A DNA stretch of 57,301 nt from the NCBI GenBank assembly GCA_903910585.1, contig CAIWAH010000237.1:1-57301 (forward strand), written 5' to 3'. The stretch comes from an uncultured Verrucomicrobiota bacterium (GTDB lineage: Bacteria; Verrucomicrobiota; Verrucomicrobiia; Limisphaerales; UBA9464). This document shows, piece after piece, positions 45,067 through 53,942 of the stretch. The notes beneath the pieces were generated by a model, which was not told the DNA's origin, did no database searches, and saw only the letters and a list, made by a program, of their open reading frames with translations. Position 1 is the stretch's first letter; each line of letters begins with the position of its first letter. Both the position numbers and the translations under genes were made by a program.

Positions 45067-45135
45067 ACCCGGCGGCGGATTCCGCCGCCGGGTCTGGGTG
45101 AGCCGGTCAGGAAGTCAGACTTCCGTCGGGACCGG
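45067..45135 (-). terminator. Pair of hairpins between the two small pilin genes (possible attenuator)
   Basis: A near-perfect 27-bp palindrome (arms 45067-45079 and 45081-45093) is next to a second hairpin (45110-45115 with 45119-45124, extended by 45103-45107 with 45131-45135). They lie just after the stop codon of the first pilin gene and lack a U-tract on the minus strand. Such elements can stabilise the 3' end of a highly made pilin message. Confidence 0.5.
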
Positions 45136-45137
45136 AC

Positions 45138-45782
45138 TTACTTGTGGGCGATGTAGATGTAGACGGTGCCGGTGCCGGCGGTGACGTCGTATTTGCAGCG
45201 GCCCTTGGTATCAGTGCCGGCCGACGATTCGCCCAAGGCCGAGTCGGTTCCGTCCACCGCCTTGTTGAGCGCGAGCGCGTCGTCGTTGGCGACTCCGCTC
45301 AGCACGCACTGCAGCACGAACTGGCCGCCCGAGGCCTCATTGGCCAGCGAGGGCGCCGTGGCGCTGCCGTCGAAGTCATACGCCGCATTCGACGCGGTCG
45401 CGGCCGTGGCCGAGGTCGTGGTGGCCACCACCTGGATGGCCGAGCTGGTGCCGACCTTCACTGCGAAGGGCTTTTCCACCAGGCCTTCGGGAACGAGGAC
45501 ATACTTGTCCCAGTTCGCGGCCTCGTTGGTGTGGGTCGCCAGGGTGATGGCGCCGCCGCCGTTGATGCCGAACCGGCCATACTTGCCGAAGTAGAGCATC
45601 GCGGCCGACTTGACCGAGTTGTAGCTCATGACCGCGCTGTTGATGCGCGAGTCGTTGATCGCCGAGAAGACCCGGGGAACCAGCATGCCGGCGAGCACGG
45701 CGATGATGGCGAGCACGCCGATCATTTCAACGAGGGTGAATCCGCGTTGGCGACGGGCCTGTTTATGGGAAGTGATGTTCAT
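45138..45782 (-). CDS. Probable major pilin/pseudopilin, first gene of the operon
   Basis: A 214-residue pilin-like protein from ATG 45782 with leader MNITSHKQARRQRG and signal GFTLVEMIGVLAIIAVLAGM with Glu5. The globular part is rich in Ala/Thr/Ser (ATTTSATAATASNAAYDFDG) with repeated G-blocks, ending GTGTVYIYIAHK. It is the first gene after a long untranslated region, is followed by hairpins, and a nearby paralogue is present; these are features of a main filament subunit, but it could equally be a pseudopilin. Its signal has one Cys only (GGQFVLQCVLSG) apart from KCKYD-like GRCKYD. The promoter must lie within the 680-bp upstream region. Confidence 0.85.
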   Translation of the reverse strand: MNITSHKQARRQRGFTLVEMIGVLAIIAVLAGMLVPRVFSAINDSRINSAVMSYNSVKSAAMLYFGKYGRFGINGGGAITLATHTNEAANWDKYVLVPEGLVEKPFAVKVGTSSAIQVVATTTSATAATASNAAYDFDGSATAPSLANEASGGQFVLQCVLSGVANDDALALNKAVDGTDSALGESSAGTDTKGRCKYDVTAGTGTVYIYIAHK

Positions 45783-46466
45783 GGTGTGTTTCGATTGCTA
45801 GTGGGTGTGTGATTGCAGGCTGTCCCGATCTTTCCGAACGCTCGGGAGAACCAGGCCGACGGCCGAAAACCGGAAAACCGGTTCAAGATTCCGGCCGCGG
45901 CATGGGTCTCCGTGCGAACCCAGCCCGATGAGGTCCGCCGGCATCCAGGGCCATGCACCGCTCCGACCGTCCTTGGAGGAGCTTTGCGTTCTCAGCTTGC
46001 GGAAACGCACTCGCGCTCCGCGCCGCACTGCAGACGACAACCAGCAGCGAGCGGCCGGCCCCTCCTTGGGTCCGGTCGGCACGATGGAAACATCGCGGCG
46101 CGGTGTCATGGCGAGGACACTCTTCCCACGGACCGGCCACTGCGACAGTTCGTGGATGCCGTATTTTCAAACACAAAGACTCCTACACATACCCTAGGGT
46201 CATCACAGTAACTAAACGTGGCTACCCGTGACCCGAGCCCCCTCCAGAACCCAGTCGGACAGCGATTTGTCCGGGCGACAACGGTGTCACGCCCCACTCC
46301 CCACACATCGGTCCGCGAGCCCCGCTGTATCGCGAGAAGCTGACTCCCCGCAGGGTGTCGGGACGAAATGCGCCAAGTCATTCTGGTCGCCGGATCATTG
46401 AGGCATCGCATCCAGGGCCGCGACCCGACCTTTTCCCGTCTGGCATCCATGTTCTGACCTTTCGCG
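45783..46466. other. Long intergenic region upstream of the pilus operon
   Basis: About 680 bp with no supported gene, between the first pilin gene and the divergent pseudopilin gene. An AT-richer patch at ~46150-46210 is unusual in this GC-rich sequence and includes a CCCTAGGG palindrome; it could contain the operon promoter (minus-strand TTTAGTTACTG..TATG) with a ~400-nt leader. A small hairpin CGGACA/TGTCCG lies near 46259-46276. Confidence 0.4.
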
Positions 46467-47126
46467 ATGATGCTGGCGGGCGCCGGTCCGCCGGCCGTGA
46501 ACTGTCCGCCTCTCGAATTGCCCGTGCCGTTGCCCAACCGAAATCTGACGATACCGGCCCGACGTGACCTCACCTGGTCGAGGCACGCGTTCACCCTCGT
46601 CGAACAACTCGTCGTCATCGCCATCATCGCGGTGCTGGCGGCGCTGCTGCTGCCCGCCCTCGTCAAGGCGAAGCAACGTGCCCAGGGGACCGCCTGCCTC
46701 AGCAACCTCCGCCAGATCCACCTCGTCTACACGCTCTACCAGTCCGATTTCGAGGACCGCGGCCATCCGCACCGCAACTGGATGCGCTGGATCCGCGACG
46801 GCGGCAACCGGCTGAACCCCAGCGCCGGTGACGACGGCCAGGTCATCGCCGCGGACCACGGTCACGCCTACTGGGGCGTGGCCTATTCTCCCTATTTGGG
46901 CCGCAGCAAGCCGCCGTTCGTCTGTCCCGCGGCGAAGGCCGTGGACGACCAGTATCTCGGTCCGCCACGCAACGACGGCCTGTTCCGCCAGGGCCACCGC
47001 TTCCTCACCTGCGGCTTCAACGGCTACTATCAGCCCGACAATCCGCGCACGCGCGGCCTCCCGCAGGCACTGTTCGAGGGGTTCATGGGAAAAGCCTCCG
47101 ACCGGGGCCGCATGCCGGGCAGCTGA
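46467..47126 (+). CDS. Short pseudopilin-like protein, possibly C-terminally truncated
   Basis: Up to 219 residues, with the signal [20 protein letters not shown] and Glu5. The start is uncertain: ATG 46467 or GTG 46524, the latter giving a leader of ~22 residues. The globular part shares [20 protein letters not shown] with the protein encoded at 5084-5986 ([20 protein letters not shown]), but ends ~85 residues earlier, directly after [15 protein letters not shown], with no matching continuation in any frame visible downstream. The residue before Phe is Ala, not Gly. It is divergent from the pilus operon. Confidence 0.65.
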   Translation: MMLAGAGPPAVNCPPLELPVPLPNRNLTIPARRDLTWSRHAFTLVEQLVVIAIIAVLAALLLPALVKAKQRAQGTACLSNLRQIHLVYTLYQSDFEDRGHPHRNWMRWIRDGGNRLNPSAGDDGQVIAADHGHAYWGVAYSPYLGRSKPPFVCPAAKAVDDQYLGPPRNDGLFRQGHRFLTCGFNGYYQPDNPRTRGLPQALFEGFMGKASDRGRMPGS

Positions 47127-47226
47127 ACAGCCAGGCGGAATGAATCATTGGCGTCGAAACGCCCGCTTCATGCGGTCCGGAGGATGACTGGCGTCAGGCG
47201 CCGCCAAACCCGCGGCGCGCAGCCGC

Positions 47227-48009
47227 TCACCAATAGCCGAAGCAACCGTCCGCGCCCCAGATCTGGGAACCGCGGTAGCGATTCATGCGGCGGATGTCCT
47301 TCCACGCCACCGAACCGTCGAGCAGACCCACGTTGCCGCCTTTTGCGCCAAGATCGACGGGGCGCTGGTCGTAGGCTTCCGGGTGGTCGTCGAAGTATTG
47401 GTTCTCAGCGACCTTGGGCCCCCGGGCGGTGTGCGGGGCAAGGATGCGTTGGTAGGCGGGCGAATCCACATTCAGGTCGGCCAGCAGAACAAGCGAAGGG
47501 TCTTCGGTGGCCTTTTGCGGGGAAGTCCAGGTGTTGGTCACGCCGTCGATCAGACCCCAGGGGGAATTCGGATGCCCTCCCAGATAATGGTAGCCGATGG
47601 CGATGCCGTAGTCGGGATGGTTGCGCCATTCGGGCTTCTGCATCCAGCGGGTGAGGTTGGGGCAGTCGAACGCCTTCAGCTGGGTGGTGTAGCGCAGGAG
47701 ATTGGTCTGGTTTATCGTAGAAAAAACGGGCGTGTGGGTGTCCTTCTGATCTGCCTTGTCGGTGCCGCCCTGCGGTAGGAACTGTTGGTTGTCATTCGCG
47801 TAAAGCAGCGACGCGAGGATGAACTGCCGCATGTTGTTGAGACACGCCGTCCGCTGGGCCCGCTCCTTGGCACCGGCCAGAGTGGGCAACAGCATTCCCG
47901 CCAGAATCGCGATGATGGCGATGACGACCAGCAGTTCGATCAGGGTGAAGGCCCGACGAAGACCGGGAGCGGCAGGAACGTTCATGGGGTGGTTCGTTTT
48001 TGGGGTCAC
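47227..48009 (-). CDS. Pseudopilin-like protein with H-X9-DG-type C-terminal motif
   Basis: A 260-residue protein with signal [20 protein letters not shown] and the downstream block [20 protein letters not shown]. The C-terminus has [18 protein letters not shown], the DG motif characteristic of this stand-alone pseudopilin family. A GTG at 48009 overlaps the preceding propeller gene by 4 bp (GTGA); an ATG eight codons later at 47985 is an alternative. The 4-bp overlap suggests cotranslation with the PQQ propeller gene. It is convergent with the short pseudopilin gene. Function unknown. Confidence 0.8.
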   Translation of the reverse strand: MTPKTNHPMNVPAAPGLRRAFTLIELLVVIAIIAILAGMLLPTLAGAKERAQRTACLNNMRQFILASLLYANDNQQFLPQGGTDKADQKDTHTPVFSTINQTNLLRYTTQLKAFDCPNLTRWMQKPEWRNHPDYGIAIGYHYLGGHPNSPWGLIDGVTNTWTSPQKATEDPSLVLLADLNVDSPAYQRILAPHTARGPKVAENQYFDDHPEAYDQRPVDLGAKGGNVGLLDGSVAWKDIRRMNRYRGSQIWGADGCFGYW

Positions 48010-49541
48010 TGGGCGGAGCGCTCCACCACCCGCAGAAAGGTTGAATCGGCAGGAACCGGAAACTCGGCTTCCAAGCCGGCTCCGACCGGGCTGAAGGACA
48101 CCTCAGCGGCCTGCCACGCCGCAATGTCGTTGGACGGTGGCGCGGCCAATTGCAGCTGCACGCGGAGAGCCTCGGCAGCGGTGAGGGCGGCTCCGTTTTC
48201 CGCGGTGATCCGCACGCGGAGGCGGCCGACATCCAGGCGGAGTTCCGCCGCCAGCCGCAGCGCGGGCAACGGGGCGACCGCCGCCGCGACCTCCAGGGCG
48301 ACGATTTCGGTGTCGCTCCGCGCGTAAATGCGCCCGTTGGAAAAGGCGGGATGGTTCCACGAGGTGCCGTTGAGCGCCTGGTAACGGGCGATTTCGGTGT
48401 AGGCGGCGGGATTGGGTTCCAGCAGGACAAGTTCGCCGGGCTCGGTCAGCACCAGCAGCTTGCCCCCCACCTTGATGAGCGACGCATAACCGGGATTGCC
48501 CGAGCCGACAGTGCTGGTGGTCCAGGTGTTCGTGCGGCCGGCCATGCTGAAACAGGCAAGGCTCCGCGTGCTGCGTTCCACGACGCTGTAAAGGTAGCCG
48601 TCATGGTGCACCGGCGTGGACCAGTGGTTCTGGTAGGCGCTGCTGCGTTTGAAGTCCGTCTGTCCGACCGAGAAGGTCGCCCCGTTCCGGGTCACCTTGG
48701 CGGTCCAGGCCCCGAGCGCGTAGGCGCACGAGGCATACACGATGTCATTGGCCACTACCGGACTCGCCGCCGTGGAGGTGGACGAGGGCGTAAAGCTATG
48801 CCGCCAGAGCACCGTGCCGGTGTCGGGCGTCACCCCAACCGTGCCGCGCGCCGTCAGGAAGACCATCTGCGGAGTTCCGCCGATCGTCGCGTAAACCGGT
48901 GACGCATGCGTCATGGTGTCGTTTTGCCCGCTCCAGACCGTGACGCCGTCGGATTTCCGAACCGCCATCAGCCGGCGGTTGGCGACGTTGCAGTTAAGGT
49001 AGATGAGGTCGCCCACCACCACGGGCGAAGCCGCACTCTGCCAGTTGATCACTTCGGTTCCGGGGAATTCCGACACGAAATCCCGCTTCCAGACCAACGC
49101 CCCGGTGTCGGCCCGGAGGCAATAAAGTTTGAGGTAGGACGTGAGCACGAAAACCCGGTCACCGTCGATCGTCGGCGTAGATCGCGGACCGTCGGTGCTG
49201 CCGGTGCCGGCGTCGGGATACGAGGCCGTGTCGAGGTCCGCCGCCCACAACTCGGCTCCCGTGTCCGCGTTGAGCGCCACGCAGACTTCGCGCTGCTGTC
49301 CAGCCAACCGGCGGTTGACCTGGGTGAATGCGCGCCCTCCGGAAACCGTGATCGAACTCCACGCCGGCTGAATCGACCGCTTCCAAACCACTTTCGGGGC
49401 CGTCTGGCTCCAGTTGGTCCGCAACGATTCGGCCGAGGAACCGTCGTGATGCAGCCCCCGGTATTGGGGCCAGTCCGCCGCCGTCAGCGAAAGAAACGCG
49501 GGAAGGAGCAGGACCAGTCGGGGCGTGAGGGCCGGTTTCAA
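48006..49541 (-). CDS. Secreted PQQ-like beta-propeller protein
   Basis: A 511-residue protein starting with TTG at 49541, with a signal peptide ([15 protein letters not shown]). Propeller blades are typical: [60 protein letters not shown] and [14 protein letters not shown]. The last ~100 residues form a non-propeller beta-domain. Catalytic residues of quinoprotein dehydrogenases were not seen, so it may be a structural or binding protein. It overlaps the downstream pseudopilin by 4 bp. A possible promoter lies at 49574-49601. Confidence 0.82.
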   Translation of the reverse strand: MKPALTPRLVLLLPAFLSLTAADWPQYRGLHHDGSSAESLRTNWSQTAPKVVWKRSIQPAWSSITVSGGRAFTQVNRRLAGQQREVCVALNADTGAELWAADLDTASYPDAGTGSTDGPRSTPTIDGDRVFVLTSYLKLYCLRADTGALVWKRDFVSEFPGTEVINWQSAASPVVVGDLIYLNCNVANRRLMAVRKSDGVTVWSGQNDTMTHASPVYATIGGTPQMVFLTARGTVGVTPDTGTVLWRHSFTPSSTSTAASPVVANDIVYASCAYALGAWTAKVTRNGATFSVGQTDFKRSSAYQNHWSTPVHHDGYLYSVVERSTRSLACFSMAGRTNTWTTSTVGSGNPGYASLIKVGGKLLVLTEPGELVLLEPNPAAYTEIARYQALNGTSWNHPAFSNGRIYARSDTEIVALEVAAAVAPLPALRLAAELRLDVGRLRVRITAENGAALTAAEALRVQLQLAAPPSNDIAAWQAAEVSFSPVGAGLEAEFPVPADSTFLRVVERSAQ

Positions 49542-49573
49542 GGCAGTTGGATTCCTGACGAACGCTGGTCAGG

Positions 49574-49601
49574 ACGCTAGTGGCAGTTTGACAACAGTCA
49601 A
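49574..49601 (-). promoter_or_regulatory. Candidate sigma-70-type promoter of the PQQ propeller gene
   Basis: On the minus strand, TTGACT (49601-49596) and TAGCGT (49579-49574) are 16 bp apart and lie ~30 bp before the TTG start. The -35 box overlaps a 7-bp inverted repeat (GTTTGAC-AACA-GTCAAAC, 49586-49603). The -10 box is a poor match. Confidence 0.3.
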
Positions 49602-49665
49602 ACAGTTGAGCTCAAGGCTGCTTTAGGATTCGCATTGAATCGGCGGCGGCGGTTCTGGCGAGACA

Positions 49666-50763
49666 TCAATTACCGGACAGTCCATTTCTCGATGCTGCCA
49701 TTTCGGCCCTGGCCACCCGAAGCCACCGCTTCTCGACAAGGTGCCAACTGGCAAATCCGGCCAGCAAGGTGAGAGGCAAGGTGACGAGGAATACCTCGGC
49801 CACACTCGCTTCAGGATGCACCATGACGACCACCTGTTGGATGGGAAACGCATAGAGATACGTTCCATAGGACACATCCGTGGCATCGTACATCCGCTGC
49901 AACGCGTTGCCGGGACAATAAGCGAGCCACATCAGCGCGTAGCACCACGCGGGCGGCAACAGGGCAGGAATCAGACCCGGCAACCCGAATGCGATGATTG
50001 TCAGCCCGAGAGCAATGACCCCGAAGGCGGTTCGCCGCGGAATTCGCCCCCGCCAATGCCAAAAGGTCGCCCCCGCAAGGAAATAGGTCGCAAAACGGGG
50101 CCAATAGGTCCCGTCAGCCACCAAGGCGGTCAGAATGCGATGCCATGGCAGGCGCCATCCGGAGATATGGACAGCCCAAGCGATCAAGAACAGCACGGTC
50201 ACCAGCCAACGTTGCCGAAACCATCCAAGCCAGCCCAAGGCGGCCAAACCCAGGTAACACCCGAACTCGTAACGAAGCGTCCACAGGGACACGTTCATCT
50301 CCCCTGGCACGGGGTTGTCTGGAAAGACCTGCAGCAATCCACCGAATGGATATCCATAGCTCGACAAGGTTGCCAAATTGAACAGCAAGATGCCCACTTG
50401 ACGCAGGGAATAACCCTGAAAATCGCCTTTCGAGGCCAAGGGGGCGATGATCAGCGCTTGGAGCAGCCAGAGTGCGAAAAACGCCGGATAAAGCCGGCGC
50501 GTGCGTTTCCGAAGGAAGTCCCAAGTCCCCCGACCGCGGAAAAGGCTCTCGCTCACCATAAACCCGCTTGCGATGAAGAACCCGTTTACCGCCAGCGCAC
50601 CGAGATCCAACCGCCCGCCGGTCAATTCATACAACGGCTCTCCCCGGTTGCTCCCATTTACCGCAACAAACGAGTGGGCGAACAGAACCAGACCGGCCAA
50701 GCCCAGACGAAGCAGACTAAAGTTGTTCGTTCGAAACTGTTCGGGCGAGGCGGAATTCCACAT
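49666..50763 (-). CDS. OafA/acyltransferase-3 family membrane O-acyltransferase
   Basis: A 365-residue integral membrane protein from ATG 50763. It has about ten membrane segments and the acyltransferase_3 pattern: SLLRLGLAGLVLFAHSFVAV with the catalytic-type Arg/His pair, NGFFIASGFMVSESLFR, RTRRLYPAFFALWLLQALI, and SLWTLRYEFGCYLGLA in the middle. Family members add acetyl or other acyl groups to surface polysaccharides, peptidoglycan or antibiotics. It ends before the PQQ gene in the same orientation (124-bp gap). Its 5' end overlaps nothing; its start is 7 bp after the thymidylate-kinase-like gene. Confidence 0.85.
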   Translation of the reverse strand: MWNSASPEQFRTNNFSLLRLGLAGLVLFAHSFVAVNGSNRGEPLYELTGGRLDLGALAVNGFFIASGFMVSESLFRGRGTWDFLRKRTRRLYPAFFALWLLQALIIAPLASKGDFQGYSLRQVGILLFNLATLSSYGYPFGGLLQVFPDNPVPGEMNVSLWTLRYEFGCYLGLAALGWLGWFRQRWLVTVLFLIAWAVHISGWRLPWHRILTALVADGTYWPRFATYFLAGATFWHWRGRIPRRTAFGVIALGLTIIAFGLPGLIPALLPPAWCYALMWLAYCPGNALQRMYDATDVSYGTYLYAFPIQQVVVMVHPEASVAEVFLVTLPLTLLAGFASWHLVEKRWLRVARAEMAASRNGLSGN

Positions 50764-50770
50764 GCTCTCT

Positions 50771-51532
50771 CTACTTTCCCGCCAACACCCGCTCAATCCG
50801 CTGCTGGAGCTCGCGGTTGATCTCCTCGGGCGGGCGCTCGCCGTCCACGATGGTGAAGCCGTAGGTCTTCTGCAGCCGCCGGAAGGTGTCCCGCATGCGG
50901 CCCTGGTATTGCAGGAAGCTGTCGAACATGTCGCGCGACAGGCCGAGGTCCATGCCGCTCTCCCAGTAGTCGAGGGCCTGGTTCTTCGCGAAGACGCGCT
51001 GCACCAACTGCTCGGGCGAGACTTCCAGATAGAACACCGCATCCGGCACCAGGGTGATTCCGTAGAGGTTCTTCAGCCAGGACTCGTCCATCCCGCGCAC
51101 GAGATCCCGCGCCATGAGCGTGTAGATGTAACGGTCGGCCAGCACGATGAAACCGGCCCGCAGCGAAGGCAGGATCAGATGCTCCATCTGGTCCGCGAAG
51201 TCGGTCGCGTAGAAGAGCGACAGCGTGGTGCGCGAGAGGATGTTCCCGTTCTGCGCCTGCTCCAGCTCCTCGCTGACCAGGGAGGAGCGTTTGAGCCCGA
51301 CCTGGACCGTGGCGTGTCCGGCTCCTTCCAGCCAGGCGGTGAGCTTCTGGATCTGCGTGGAGCGACCCGAACCGTCGGCCCCCTCGACGACGATGAGCTT
51401 GCCGTTGAGTTTGGGCAGGTCGGTGCCGGGGAGGCCGTGGCCGAAGAACCGCTTCGGGGTCACCTCCGGCACGATGACCGGGGCCACAGACGGGCGGGCG
51501 GGGCGGGCGGACTTGGACTTGATGGCGGGCAT
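50771..51532 (-). CDS. Thymidylate-kinase-like protein with Arg in the P-loop
   Basis: A 253-residue protein with an N-terminal basic extension (~40 residues). The TMPK-like core has IVVEGADGSGRSTQIQKL, where the Walker A Lys is Arg (GSGRST), followed by LKRSSLVSEELE, LFYATDFADQMEHLI, the DR motif LADRYIYTLMARD and SGMDLGLSRDMFDSFLQYQ. Its neighbour upstream (51535-52224) is a paralogue with the normal GSGKST. The Lys contacts the ATP phosphates, so the change may reduce or abolish activity, though Arg can sometimes substitute. It starts 2 bp after the neighbour's stop codon, so the two are cotranscribed and may form a complex. Confidence 0.75.
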   Translation of the reverse strand: MPAIKSKSARPARPSVAPVIVPEVTPKRFFGHGLPGTDLPKLNGKLIVVEGADGSGRSTQIQKLTAWLEGAGHATVQVGLKRSSLVSEELEQAQNGNILSRTTLSLFYATDFADQMEHLILPSLRAGFIVLADRYIYTLMARDLVRGMDESWLKNLYGITLVPDAVFYLEVSPEQLVQRVFAKNQALDYWESGMDLGLSRDMFDSFLQYQGRMRDTFRRLQKTYGFTIVDGERPPEEINRELQQRIERVLAGK

Positions 51533-51534
51533 GG

Positions 51535-52224
51535 TCAGCGGGCTTTGGCCGAACAGAACCGGGGCAGATCGATCTTCGCGGCGACAATCTTCCGGACGAG
51601 TCCCTGCTGCTCCTCGATGCGCTGGTTCGCATCCATCATCGTGAAGCCGAACTCGGTGCTCATGGCCAGATACTGCTCGAAGATCCGTCCCTGGAAGATG
51701 CGGAAGCTCTCATAGGGATCCGACGAAAGGTGCAGGTCCATGCCGGCCTCGTGGAATTTCAGCACGGGCCGGTTGTCGAGGATGCGGGCGAGCGACACCT
51801 CCAGGGAAGCCCTGAAGAAGAACGTGAGGTCGGGCAACGCCGCGTAGGAATAGACGCCACGGACCCAGTCCGGCGGGCAGCCGCGCACGGTGTCGCGGGC
51901 GAACGCGGTGAAGATGTAGCGGTCGCACAGGACCAGGTAGCCGGCCCGCAGCAGCGGCACGAGCTGACGTTCGTAGCGGTCGGCGAAGTCGGTGGCGTGG
52001 ATCAGGCTGAACGTCGTCGGCGTGAGCAGGTTCTGGGTCTTCCCCTTCTTCGTGGCGCTCTTGACCAGCGCGGACGAATTCCACTCGGAGAAGAACACCC
52101 TGCACCCCTGCTGTTCGAGCCACTTGAGCAGCAGGTGAACCTGGGTGGACTTGCCGGAACCGTCCAGCCCCTCCACAGCGATGAGCCGCCCGGGGAAACC
52201 CAGATCGGCGAACGTCTTCGTCAC
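51535..52224 (-). CDS. Thymidylate-kinase-like protein
   Basis: About 229 residues from GTG 52224 (VTKTFADLGFPGRLIAVEG); the upstream in-frame sequence has no TMPK similarity and would extend into the region of the divergent permease. The core has VEGLDGSGKSTQVHLLLKWL (complete Walker A), LIHATDFADRYERQLVPLL, the DR motif VLCDRYIFTAFARD and AGMDLHLSSDPYESFRIFQ. The family phosphorylates dTMP, but both proteins here are longer than standard Tmk (about 205 residues) and may be members of a PVC-specific subfamily with another substrate. It is 170 bp from the divergent OppC-like gene. Confidence 0.8.
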   Translation of the reverse strand: MTKTFADLGFPGRLIAVEGLDGSGKSTQVHLLLKWLEQQGCRVFFSEWNSSALVKSATKKGKTQNLLTPTTFSLIHATDFADRYERQLVPLLRAGYLVLCDRYIFTAFARDTVRGCPPDWVRGVYSYAALPDLTFFFRASLEVSLARILDNRPVLKFHEAGMDLHLSSDPYESFRIFQGRIFEQYLAMSTEFGFTMMDANQRIEEQQGLVRKIVAAKIDLPRFCSAKAR

Positions 52225-52393
52225 GGCGGCGAACCTAGGAACCGGCGGCCCGGAAACAACGATTTTTCCCAAAATCCACCAGATGGGGCAGGCGCGATCC
52301 CTGCCGGTCTTCGCGATGCCGGCAGCGCCGGCTTGACCGGCCGGCGCGGGCTCCGAAGGCTGCCGCGCAAGTTCGCCGGCACCTTCTGCTCTC

Positions 52394-53314
52394 ATGCCCA
52401 GTTCACCCGCAACTTGGTCGAGATCGCCCCGTCAGCGGGCGTGGCGGCGGCTGTGGACCCACCGGCCGGCACTGATCTCCGCGGTATTCCTCGGGCTGGT
52501 GCTGGGGCTCGCGCTGGCGGTGCCGCTGTTCAGCGACGGCACCCGAAGTCATGGCAGCGGCGAGGCCTTCGCGGAACCCACCTGGACCCATTGGTTCGGC
52601 ACCGATGTTCATGGACGCGACGTGTTCGCGCGCACCTTTGCCGGCACCCGGATCTCCCTGCTGGTGGGCGCGGTGGGCACGGCCGTGAGCCTGGTGATTG
52701 GCGTCTCGTGGGGACTCGTGGCGGGTTATGCCGGCGGGCGCACCGACGGCGTGATGATGCGGTTCGTGGACGTCCTGTATTCGTTGCCGAGCGTGGTGTT
52801 CGTGATCGTGCTGATCACCACGATGGAGGGTTACGTGAAGGGCTTGCTGGGGTCGGTCGCGCCGGCGCTGGAGCCGGCCGCACGGCTGACGTTCCTGTTC
52901 GTTGGTTTGGGCGCCGTTTCCTGGCTGACCATGGCCCGGATCGTGCGCGGACAGGTGCTCTCGCTGCGCACCCGGCCGTTTGTGCTGGCGAGCCAGGCAT
53001 TGGGCGCAGGACCGGTCCGGATCCTGTTCCGGCATATCCTGCCCAACGTCACCGGCCTGGTGATCGTTTACCTGACGCTCACCGTTCCGGCGGTGGTGCT
53101 TTACGAGAGTTTCCTCAGCTTCCTCGGCCTCGGCATCCAACCGCCGCAGGCCAGCCTGGGCACCCTCCTGGCCGAAGGCGCGGCGCAGATCAATCCGCTG
53201 CGCGTCCGGTGGTGGCTGATCGCGGGCCCCGGGGGCGTCCTGGCGCTCACGTTGCTCGCGCTGAACTTCCTCGGGGACGGCCTGCGGGATGCCTTCGACC
53301 CCAAGGCGGAGTGA
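52394..53314 (+). CDS. OppC/DppC-type ABC transporter permease
   Basis: A 306-residue inner-membrane permease. After a short basic N-terminus, PALISAVFLGLVLGLALAVP is the first helix, followed by the typical FGTDVHGRDVFARTFAGTRI, SLLVGAVGTAVSLVIGVSWG and the EAA-like region GAGPVRILFRHILPNVTG. The C-terminus LNFLGDGLRDAFDPK is the OppC hallmark. OppC normally pairs with OppB, OppA and OppD/F; none is adjacent here. The gene is followed by a convergent LAB_N gene, so the partners are elsewhere in the genome, or lost. Confidence 0.85.
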   Translation: MPSSPATWSRSPRQRAWRRLWTHRPALISAVFLGLVLGLALAVPLFSDGTRSHGSGEAFAEPTWTHWFGTDVHGRDVFARTFAGTRISLLVGAVGTAVSLVIGVSWGLVAGYAGGRTDGVMMRFVDVLYSLPSVVFVIVLITTMEGYVKGLLGSVAPALEPAARLTFLFVGLGAVSWLTMARIVRGQVLSLRTRPFVLASQALGAGPVRILFRHILPNVTGLVIVYLTLTVPAVVLYESFLSFLGLGIQPPQASLGTLLAEGAAQINPLRVRWWLIAGPGGVLALTLLALNFLGDGLRDAFDPKAE

Positions 53315-53356
53315 CGGGCAGCGGCCGGCAATCGCCCACAATCGGCCCGGAGCCGC

Positions 53357-53788
53357 TCAGGCCGCCGACGCGGGGGCGCCGGTTTTCGGAGTCACCTCCG
53401 GCAACCGCGTGCCGCAGTGCATGCAATAGCGGGCGGCCGGAGGGTTCACGTGCTGGCAGGCCGTGCAGGTCATGTGCGCCTTCAGATGCCGGCGATGGAT
53501 GACGAGGTTGCGCAGGTAGGGAATCCAGTTGAAGGCGTTCGCAAAAATGAACACCGAGTCGCGCTGGTAAAAGAGCGCGTAGGACAGCAGCAGCCACGAC
53601 CCGCCCAGGCTCAGCCACCAGAAGACCGGCGGCACGACGACTTCCTTCCGCTTTTCGGTCGCATACCACTGGACCAGGAAGCGCGAGAAGAAGGCGACGT
53701 TGCCGCACCAGCCCAGCACTTTCCACAGGTGCCACTCGATGCCGAGAAACTGTCCGTCGTGAAAGATCAGGTCCGTCAGGGAGTTCAT
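53357..53788 (-). CDS. LAB_N (lipid-A-disaccharide synthase N-terminal domain) protein with zinc-ribbon tail
   Basis: A 143-residue protein from ATG 53788 with three membrane segments and the LAB_N pattern: [40 protein letters not shown] and [16 protein letters not shown], ending [18 protein letters not shown] is a small membrane domain of uncertain function, normally at the N-terminus of LpxB or alone. Here a zinc-ribbon-like module follows: [20 protein letters not shown], with CxxC pairs 14 residues apart. This combination is unusual. It is divergent from the PEP carboxykinase gene with a 154-bp gap. Confidence 0.75.
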   Translation of the reverse strand: MNSLTDLIFHDGQFLGIEWHLWKVLGWCGNVAFFSRFLVQWYATEKRKEVVVPPVFWWLSLGGSWLLLSYALFYQRDSVFIFANAFNWIPYLRNLVIHRRHLKAHMTCTACQHVNPPAARYCMHCGTRLPEVTPKTGAPASAA

Positions 53789-53942
53789 GTGCGCGTGCGG
53801 CAGCGTCGGCGTCGCCGCTCCCGAAGCGCAAGGCCGGATGCTGAATTCGCCGCGGGAACGGACGGGAGACCAGAAAACAAATTCGGTGGAGCAGCCCCGG
53901 GTCTCCGGCGAGAGTTTCGCATCGGACCGACACGTCCGCATT

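Noticed and set aside
49586..49603. GTTTGAC-AACA-GTCAAAC palindrome as a repressor operator
   Set aside because: Only one copy is present and no regulator gene is near; it is mentioned in the promoter entry only.
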